Shown here piece by piece: positions 1-4,075 of a DNA stretch of 7,026 nucleotides. Numbering within the stretch: the stretch's first letter is position 1; each line of letters starts with the position of its first letter. Position numbers and translations under genes: made by a program. The notes beneath the pieces were generated by a model that saw only the letters and a list, made by a program, of their open reading frames with translations, did not search any database and was not told the DNA's origin. Source of the DNA: an uncultured Chloroflexota bacterium (GTDB taxonomy: Bacteria > Chloroflexota > Dehalococcoidia > Dehalococcoidales > RBG-16-60-22); NCBI GenBank assembly GCA_903915565.1, contig CAIWTG010000232.1, positions 1 to 7,026 on the forward strand, read 5' to 3'.

Positions 1-2
1 AA

Positions 3-1160
3 GTCTTCGCCTTAGAGATGGTGCGTATCCCGGCCGGTGCGTTTTCCGTGGGCGACGGCACGGCAACTACTGTTACCGGCCAGTTTTCTACGGCAGGCGC
101 GACTACCCCTTTTAACATTGCCAGCGAAAATGCGATTACGCTCGGGCCGGGAGGCCTGGGCAACCGCAGCCATTCCGGAATGGCTACCGCCGACGATTTT
201 ACTGATGCAGCAGCGCCAAGCGCTGCGCCGGTAAACCTGCCCGCCGCGTTCCCCAAGGGTTACCAGGCATTCTACATCATGAAATACGATCTTACCCAGG
301 GCCAATACCGGGATTTTCTGAATACGCTTACCCGTACCCAGCAAAACCAAAGGGCAGGGAATGGAACAACTTTAGCCTCCGGCACAACATCCGTAACCAA
401 TAGGTATGTTATGCCAAACACCAATATTGCCGCTAATATCGCTTCCGGCTCTAACTATCGCAATGGGATACGTTGTGACGCAACTATTCACGCGACTAAC
501 CCGATAATTTTTTACTGCGACTTTAATGGAAACGGCATTCCCAATGAACCCACTGACGGCGAATTCATCGCCTGTAATTATCTTAGCTGGCCGGACTTAA
601 TCGCTTATGCGGATTGGGCAGGTTTACGGCCAATGACGGAATTAGAGTATGAAAAGGCCTGCCGCGGTACCGCTAATCCCATAGCCGGTGAATACGCCTT
701 TGGCTCAGCTACTGCTACTGCCTCAGCTTCCGGCCCCACGAATAGCGGCGCGAATAATGAAACCGCTACGAATGGCGGCAATTGTCTTTACAGCGGTGGT
801 GTCGCCGGACCGGTACGTTCAGGTTTTGCCGCCACCAGTTCTTCTTCTCGCTATAGCGCTGGCGCCAGCTTTTACGGCGTGATGGAACTCTCCGGCAACC
901 TCTGGAAGCGGCCGGTAACTGTAGGAAACGCCACCGGCAGGTTATTTACAGGTTTGCATGGTAATGGCGCTCTTGATGCTAACGGAAATGCCGATGTTAG
1001 TCTTTGGCCGGGAACAGGTGCAACCGGCTCTGGCTACCGCGGCGGCGCTTGGATCAGTGGTGCCCCCGTCGCCCGTGTCTCTGACCGTATCATCGCGGCG
1101 AGCACTGCTGCGGGTCGCGATAGCGATCTCGGCGTGCGGCTTGCCAGAACCTCTCCATAG
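3..1160 (+). CDS. DGR target: FGE-sulfatase/C-type-lectin-fold protein with variable C-terminus (5' partial)
   Basis: This is the diversified protein of the retroelement. The frame is open to the window edge and reads VFALEMVRIPAGAF, a typical internal FGE-sulfatase (SUMF1) domain start, so the ATG at 18 is unlikely to be the true start and an N-terminal part (perhaps a signal peptide) lies outside. Family motifs in order: MVRIPAGAF near 18-44; FYIMKYDLTQGQYRDFL near 270-320; a WPDLIAYADW segment followed by GLRPMTELEYEKACRG (621-668); FYGVMELSGNLW (870-905); GYRGGAW (1032-1052); GVRLAR (1131-1148). These match the FGE pattern of RGGSW and GFRLAR at the C-terminus. The cysteine pair of true formylglycine-generating enzymes, expected just after RGG, is absent, so it is more likely a binding protein than an enzyme. 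The last 43 codons before the final Pro and stop form the VR. Known family role: CLec-fold scaffold displaying variable residues. The ligand is unknown. Confidence 0.9.
   Translation, partial: VFALEMVRIPAGAFSVGDGTATTVTGQFSTAGATTPFNIASENAITLGPGGLGNRSHSGMATADDFTDAAAPSAAPVNLPAAFPKGYQAFYIMKYDLTQGQYRDFLNTLTRTQQNQRAGNGTTLASGTTSVTNRYVMPNTNIAANIASGSNYRNGIRCDATIHATNPIIFYCDFNGNGIPNEPTDGEFIACNYLSWPDLIAYADWAGLRPMTELEYEKACRGTANPIAGEYAFGSATATASASGPTNSGANNETATNGGNCLYSGGVAGPVRSGFAATSSSSRYSAGASFYGVMELSGNLWKRPVTVGNATGRLFTGLHGNGALDANGNADVSLWPGTGATGSGYRGGAWISGAPVARVSDRIIAASTAAGRDSDLGVRLARTSP
1027..1154 (+). repeat. DGR variable repeat (VR)
   Basis: This 128-bp segment aligns without gaps to 2805-2932 (offset 1778). 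It has 21 mismatches, at 1047, 1048, 1054, 1057, 1060, 1065, 1068, 1069, 1090, 1093, 1102, 1107, 1108, 1113, 1114, 1119, 1123, 1125, 1128, 1129 and 1147. In every case the template base is A (12 A to G, 5 A to T, 4 A to C). The segment is read in frame as the C-terminus of the target protein. Position 1026 (G against A) may be a 22nd change, but identity is lost just upstream of it. The 3' limit is sharp: 1155 is C against a template G. Confidence 0.97.
1131..1154 (+). other. Candidate IMH (initiation of mutagenic homing) region at the VR 3' end
   Basis: The last 24 bp of the VR match the TR except for one A to G change at 1147. The first 15 bases (GGCGTGCGGCTTGCC) are GC-rich and carry no adenine in the template. 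In characterised DGRs a GC-rich conserved 3' end of the VR anchors cDNA integration. The role here is inferred from position and composition. Confidence 0.7.
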
Positions 1161-1165
1161 AGGTT
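1148..1165 (+). promoter_or_regulatory. Perfect hairpin/cruciform at the VR 3' boundary
   Basis: AACCTCT (1148-1154), a four-base loop CCAT (1155-1158) and AGAGGTT (1159-1165) form a perfect 7-bp stem. The left arm is the last 7 bases shared with the TR; the right arm is VR-specific and includes the final AG of the TAG stop (1158-1160). Hairpins with short loops just after the VR assist target recognition in characterised DGRs. No U-tract follows directly, so a terminator reading is weaker. Confidence 0.75.
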
Positions 1166-1193
1166 TGGTAGCTCTTTGGTATTTTGGGTTTTT

Positions 1194-1245
1194 GAGATTG
1201 CTTCGCTTCTGCTTCGGCTTTGCCTCGCAGTCGCTCGCAATGACA
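1194..1245 (+). repeat. REP-like intergenic repeat, type A
   Basis: A GC-patterned stretch with ends ATTGC (1197-1201) and GCAAT (1237-1241) and alternating CTTCG/CTCGC motifs between them. This resembles the common dispersed palindromes that begin GATTGCTTCGC and end GCTCGCAATGAC. It lies right after the target gene. There is no open frame with coding character. Confidence 0.5.
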
Positions 1246-1261
1246 CACAAAGCAGATTCCC

Positions 1262-1330
1262 GCTGGAGTTTACCCCCGTGAAAACGGGGGCGGGGATGAC
1301 GGGAAGTACGCGGGGATGAGGGTAAGTGAG
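1262..1330 (+). repeat. REP-like palindrome cluster, GCGGGGATGACG type
   Basis: CCCCCGT (1273-1279), loop GAAA and ACGGGGG (1284-1290) form a perfect hairpin. It is followed by GCGGGGATGACGGGAAG (1290-1306) and a second, degenerate GCGGGGATGAGGG unit from about 1311. The same core recurs at 2725-2743 and, diverged, at 2233-2250 and about 4030-4050. The remainder of 1161-1349 holds nothing else I can identify apart from the ribosome-binding site of the next gene. Confidence 0.6.
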
Positions 1331-1349
1331 TTTGAAGAAGGGATAAAAG

Positions 1350-1652
1350 ATGAAAGAATTGCCTGAGTTTTTAAAAAGTTATTTTTGGGACGTGGATTTT
1401 AAAGAGATAGATCCAAAGGAAAACAGGGCTTATGTCCTTAAGCGAATTTTAAATTATGGCGATGAAAGAGCTGTTAATTGGATGTTTGATAATTTTAAAA
1501 AGTTAGAAATAATAAATGTTTTATCTAATTTTCGCGGCTATTCTCAGAAAAGCGCAAATTATTGGGTTCTTGTTTTAGATGTGCCTAGAAAGGAAGTAGT
1601 ATGTTTAAAGAAACGCTTGTCAGGGGAGCTAATGGCATTTTGGCCGCATTAG
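1350..1652 (+). CDS. DUF6922-like small protein, putative antitoxin partner of the AbiEii-type protein
   Basis: A 100-residue protein starting LPEFLKSYFWDVDFKEID, with GDERAVNWMFDNF in the middle and QKSANYWVLVLDVPRKEV near the end. This order (PEFL..FWDVD, then YGD...W.F, then SAN(Y/F)W..VLD(V/I)P) is what I recall for the DUF6922 family, usually encoded directly upstream of AbiEii-type nucleotidyltransferases. The start is supported by a GAAGAAGGGA ribosome-binding site at 1334-1343. Its 3' end overlaps the next gene by 52 bp in another frame, indicating tight co-expression. The base composition is visibly more AT-rich than the target gene upstream, which suggests a separate origin. An antitoxin role is inferred from neighbourhood only; no DNA-binding motif is evident to me. 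Confidence 0.72.
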   Translation: MKELPEFLKSYFWDVDFKEIDPKENRAYVLKRILNYGDERAVNWMFDNFKKLEIINVLSNFRGYSQKSANYWVLVLDVPRKEVVCLKKRLSGELMAFWPH

Positions 1653-2242
1653 GCCGCTCGGATATCTTACGGGACGCTTATTTGGCGGGCGGCACGGCGG
1701 CGGCGCTTCAATTAGGGCATCGTGTTTCCGTGGATTTTGATTTTTTTACGGCCAAAGAGTTTAATCCAAAAGTCTTTTCCGCTAATCTGTCGAAATTGGG
1801 TTCTTTTACCGATTATCAGGTAGACAAAGGAACGGTTTTGGGTACATTCAAAGGAGTGAAATTCAGCCTTTTTAATTATAAATACCCTTTGATTTTTCCT
1901 TCTTTGAATTATTTAGCGTTAAGAATAGCGGACATTAGGGATATCGCGGCGATGAAAATAGACGCCATAGCTTCTCGAGGGGCAAAAAGAGATTTTGTTG
2001 ATTTATATTTTATCTGCGAAGCGGGTTATGTATTAAGCGATATTTTAAAATTCTACTATAAGAAATACGGCAAAGCGGCGGCGAATAATATTATTCATAT
2101 TCAAAAAAGCCTGGTATTTTTTAATGATGCTGAACCTGAAAAGATGCCCAAGATGCTTAAGGCCGCGGAGTGGGAAGAGATAAAAAGGTATTTTGAGCGT
2201 GAAGTAAAGAAACTGGCGAGATTCCCGCTTGTGCGGGAATGA
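1601..2242 (+). CDS. AbiEii/AbiGii-type nucleotidyltransferase (putative toxin)
   Basis: A 213-residue cytosolic protein with hallmarks of the AbiEii nucleotidyltransferase family. LAGGTAAALQLG at residues 28-39 contains the GGT motif. SVDFDFF at 43-49 supplies the acidic pair D45/D47 expected to hold metal. K119 with ASRGAKRDFVDLYF (124-137) is the conserved lysine/RDF-D block. The family modifies RNA or nucleotides (AbiEii is reported as a GTP-binding toxin; the related MenT toxins add nucleotides to tRNA); the substrate here is unknown. An AAAGGAAG ribosome-binding site precedes the ATG, which lies inside the preceding DUF6922-like gene, so the two are probably translated together. The last residues (RFPLVRE) and the stop come from a REP-like palindrome at 2221-2240, suggesting that the original C-terminus was replaced or extended by repeat insertion. 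Confidence 0.85.
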   Translation: MFKETLVRGANGILAALGRSDILRDAYLAGGTAAALQLGHRVSVDFDFFTAKEFNPKVFSANLSKLGSFTDYQVDKGTVLGTFKGVKFSLFNYKYPLIFPSLNYLALRIADIRDIAAMKIDAIASRGAKRDFVDLYFICEAGYVLSDILKFYYKKYGKAAANNIIHIQKSLVFFNDAEPEKMPKMLKAAEWEEIKRYFEREVKKLARFPLVRE

Positions 2243-2250
2243 CGAATGAA
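2221..2250 (+). repeat. REP-like palindrome overlapping the end of the nucleotidyltransferase gene
   Basis: ATTCCCGC (2221-2228), loop TTGT and GCGGGAAT (2233-2240) form a perfect 8-bp stem, followed by GACGAATGAA. The core is a diverged form of the repeats at 1290-1306 and 2725-2743. It supplies the last sense codons and the TGA stop (2240-2242) of the upstream gene and sits just before the Avd gene's ribosome-binding site (GAGG, 2253-2256). Confidence 0.65.
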
Positions 2251-2263
2251 ATGAGGCTGTAAG

Positions 2264-2602
2264 ATGAAAACAATAACACCAGTAGTAGAAAAACATTATC
2301 AGTTAATTCTTTGGATGCTGCCAAAAATCGCGAATTTTCCAAAGGACCAGAGATTTTTGCTGGCTGACCGCATTGAGGGCATTCTTTTAGATATATTGGA
2401 ATTATTGATAGACGCGGTTTATTCAAAAAATAAAAGAGAGATTTTGATAAAAGTTAATTTAAAGCTTGATTTTTTACGTTTTATGATGAGAATTACCAAA
2501 GATATGAAATATATTAACCTTAAAAGTTATGATTTTTTCTGTCAGTCAACCATTGAGGTTGGGAGGATGGTTGGCGGATGGCTTAAATCATCTGTTCTTT
2601 GA
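2264..2602 (+). CDS. avd: Avd-like DGR accessory protein (four-helix bundle)
   Basis: A 112-residue, almost wholly helical protein. The predicted helices cover roughly residues 7-20, 28-53, 57-80 and 88-110. The segment DQRFLLADRIEGILLDILELLIDAVYS is typical of the bAvd-like/S23-like four-helix-bundle family. It is net basic (18 Lys/Arg against 12 Asp/Glu), as expected for a protein that binds the reverse transcriptase and template RNA. It is a little shorter than the Bordetella phage Avd (about 128 residues). A GAGG ribosome-binding site at 2253-2256 supports the start. Its place immediately upstream of TR and reverse transcriptase is the canonical avd-TR-RT order. Known role of the family: it forms a multimer that associates with the reverse transcriptase and is needed for mutagenic cDNA synthesis. 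S23-like four-helix proteins without DGR function are the alternative; the context argues against this. Confidence 0.85.
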   Translation: MKTITPVVEKHYQLILWMLPKIANFPKDQRFLLADRIEGILLDILELLIDAVYSKNKREILIKVNLKLDFLRFMMRITKDMKYINLKSYDFFCQSTIEVGRMVGGWLKSSVL

Positions 2603-2709
2603 ATATAGAAGACCAAAATCCTGATGTTCACGGATGTCAGGAGCGGAGTACAATCGGAGAGGTTCAGGCGCTGTATCCTTCTTCCATGTTGTCATTCCTG
2701 TATCTATTT

Positions 2710-2743
2710 GTCATCCCCGCGAAAGCGGGGATGACGGGATGAA
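2710..2743 (+). repeat. REP-like palindrome with GAAA loop, upstream of TR
   Basis: GTCATCCCCGC (2710-2720), loop GAAA (2721-2724) and GCGGGGATGAC (2725-2735) form a perfect 11-bp stem, followed by GGGATGAA. GTCATTCC at 2690-2697 partly repeats the left arm. It is the most intact of the REP-like units in the window and could fold within the template RNA leader. Confidence 0.75.
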
Positions 2744-2804
2744 GTGGAAGAAAAAAGTATCGCAGCATAATTCACAATGGTTTAGCGCCGTAAAAGTGGT
2801 GTTA

Positions 2805-2932
2805 GCTCTGGCTACCGCGGCGGCAATTGGAACAATGATGCCACCAACGCCCGTGTCTCTGACCGTAACAACGCGGCGAACACTAATGCGAATCGCAATA
2901 ACAATAACGGCGTGCGGCTTGCCAAAACCTCT
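2805..2932 (+). repeat. DGR template repeat (TR)
   Basis: A 128-bp donor repeat matching the VR at 1027-1154 without gaps. It contains 35 adenines, of which 21 are substituted in the VR, while none of the 93 non-adenine positions differ. Read in the VR frame it would encode 13 Asn codons, all AAC or AAT, which is the typical adenine-loaded design of a DGR template. It does not belong to a real protein: in that frame a TAG at 2783-2785 lies just upstream. It ends 24 nt before the reverse transcriptase start codon. Confidence 0.97.
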
Positions 2933-2956
2933 GGGTTGTATGTTTAAAAGGCAGAT

Positions 2957-4075
2957 ATGATAAAGATAAGCGATATTTATCCTAAGATAATTTCAAAAGA
3001 GAATCTTTATCGGGCGGCTTATATGGCCGCGAAAGCCAGAAGATACACTGATTCAGTAGCAGAGTTTAATTTTTATCTTGAAGAGGAGATAGAAAAGATG
3101 CACAGGGAATTGAAGGAAAAAACTTATAATCATGGGAAATACCGGGTTTTTACGGTGTATGACCCCAAGGAGCGAAGGATTTCAGCCGCGCCTTTTAAGG
3201 ACAGGGTTGTGCATCATGCTGTGCATGACGTTATTGAGCCGTTAATCGATAAGAGTTTTATTTATCATTCTTACGCCTGCCGGAAAAACAGAGGGGCACA
3301 TAAGGCGATAGATTGGGCGCAGAAATTTTTAAGGCTAAACGCGTTTTGTTTACATGGGGATATAAAGAAATATTTTTTTTCCATTGACCGCGGCATACTC
3401 AAAGGTATTTTACGGAAAAGAATTGAAGATAAGGATTTGTTATGGCTTTCAGACGGGATTATTGATTCGGCTGCTTACGCAGGGGAGAAAAAGGGCCTGC
3501 CCATCGGCAATCTGACCAGCCAGTTCTTTGCCAATCTTTATTTAAATGAGTTGGATTACTTCGTGAAATTTGATTTGAGGGCAAAATTCTATATCCGCTA
3601 TATGGACGATTTCATTATTTTTGAAAATGACAGGGAAAAACTTGTTGAATTTAAAACAAGGATAAGGAATTTTTTAAAGATTAAGCTGGCACTCGAATTG
3701 CACGAAGGAAAATCGCAGATATACAATACTAAAAATGGGATTAAATTCCTGGGGTTCAGGATATTTAAAAATCATAGAAAGCTGGCAACAGATAATGTCA
3801 GGCGTTTTAAAAAACGGTTAAATAAATTTGGCTATTTATTAGATTGTGGGCGGATCAGAGAAAGCCAGATACGCGATTCCGTGCGCTGCTGGGCGGCGCA
3901 TAGCAGTTATGCCAACACAAATGGTTTGCGGTTAAATATGTTTAATGATTTGATGGAAAGAGATGAGCGTTTTGGCGGTTTGCTTAAAGATGTGTTGTTG
4001 CCATTGGATAAAGTGCGCAATGGCCGGGAGAGCGGGGCAGGAATGACGAAGAGATGGGGTAATAAAGATGAGTAA
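2957..4075 (+). CDS. DGR-type reverse transcriptase
   Basis: A 372-residue RNA-directed DNA polymerase of the group-II-intron-like bacterial class. Motifs: RRISAAPFKDRVVHHAV (73-89), GDIKKYFFSID with catalytic D135 (134-144), GLPIGNLTSQFFANLYL (180-196), and YMDD at 215-218 with the catalytic Asp pair. GxPxGNLTSQ, in place of the QGxxxSP of most reverse transcriptases, is diagnostic of the DGR/retron-adjacent clade and is linked to low fidelity at adenines. It has no maturase/HNH or integrase domain, so it depends on the TR/VR system. The ATG at 2957 follows an AAAAGG ribosome-binding site (2946-2951). Product role: copies the TR RNA into adenine-mutated cDNA, with Avd, for transfer to the VR at 1027-1154. 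The C-terminal tail RESGAGMTK (about residues 357-365) is REP-like repeat translated into protein and probably not functional. It overlaps the next gene by 8 bp. Confidence 0.96.
   Translation: MIKISDIYPKIISKENLYRAAYMAAKARRYTDSVAEFNFYLEEEIEKMHRELKEKTYNHGKYRVFTVYDPKERRISAAPFKDRVVHHAVHDVIEPLIDKSFIYHSYACRKNRGAHKAIDWAQKFLRLNAFCLHGDIKKYFFSIDRGILKGILRKRIEDKDLLWLSDGIIDSAAYAGEKKGLPIGNLTSQFFANLYLNELDYFVKFDLRAKFYIRYMDDFIIFENDREKLVEFKTRIRNFLKIKLALELHEGKSQIYNTKNGIKFLGFRIFKNHRKLATDNVRRFKKRLNKFGYLLDCGRIRESQIRDSVRCWAAHSSYANTNGLRLNMFNDLMERDERFGGLLKDVLLPLDKVRNGRESGAGMTKRWGNKDE
4022..4055 (+). repeat. Degenerate REP-like unit inside the reverse transcriptase 3' end
   Basis: GAGAGCGGGGCAGGAATGACG (split: GAGAGCGGGG then CAGGAATGACG) corresponds to the right half of the REP-like palindromes elsewhere in the window. 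It is read in frame as RESGAGMTK, against RESGDDGMK for the unit at 2719-2745. The left palindrome arm is not recognisable. Confidence 0.45.

Larger units (their letters stand above)
2603..2956 (+). ncRNA. Candidate template RNA region (leader, TR, short 3' spacer)
   Basis: This stretch between avd and the reverse transcriptase has no credible protein-coding content. It holds an outer inverted repeat TTCTTCCA (2679-2686) / TGGAAGAA (2745-2752) enclosing a perfect 11-bp hairpin with a GAAA loop (2710-2735), then the TR, then only 24 nt before the reverse transcriptase start codon. In studied DGRs the template RNA includes sequence on both sides of the TR. The transcript ends here are unknown and no promoter could be assigned. 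Confidence 0.45.

Noticed and set aside
18..20. ATG as the true start of the FGE-like gene
   Set aside because: The frame is open upstream to the window edge, no good ribosome-binding site precedes it, and MVRIPAGAF is normally an internal domain start preceded by other residues.
1148..1180. Intrinsic terminator of the target gene
   Set aside because: The stem is perfect, but the bases that follow are TGGTAGCTC rather than a U-tract, and the stem's left arm coincides exactly with the VR limit, so the DGR hairpin explanation is better. A weak terminator role is not excluded.
1194..1330. CRISPR array or tRNA in the palindrome-rich gap
   Set aside because: The repeats are few, unequal in length and spacing, with no regular spacers, and no cloverleaf with a T-loop GTTCRA motif was found.
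2634..2960. Open frame of 108 codons across the TR
   Set aside because: It runs through the REP-like hairpin and the TR in a frame different from the VR reading frame, and has no ribosome-binding site or family resemblance. It is a by-product of a non-coding template region.
2957..4075. Group II intron or retron reverse transcriptase
   Set aside because: No maturase or endonuclease domain and no intron ends or msr/msd were seen. The IGNLTSQ motif plus an adjacent TR/VR pair with adenine-only changes identifies a DGR.
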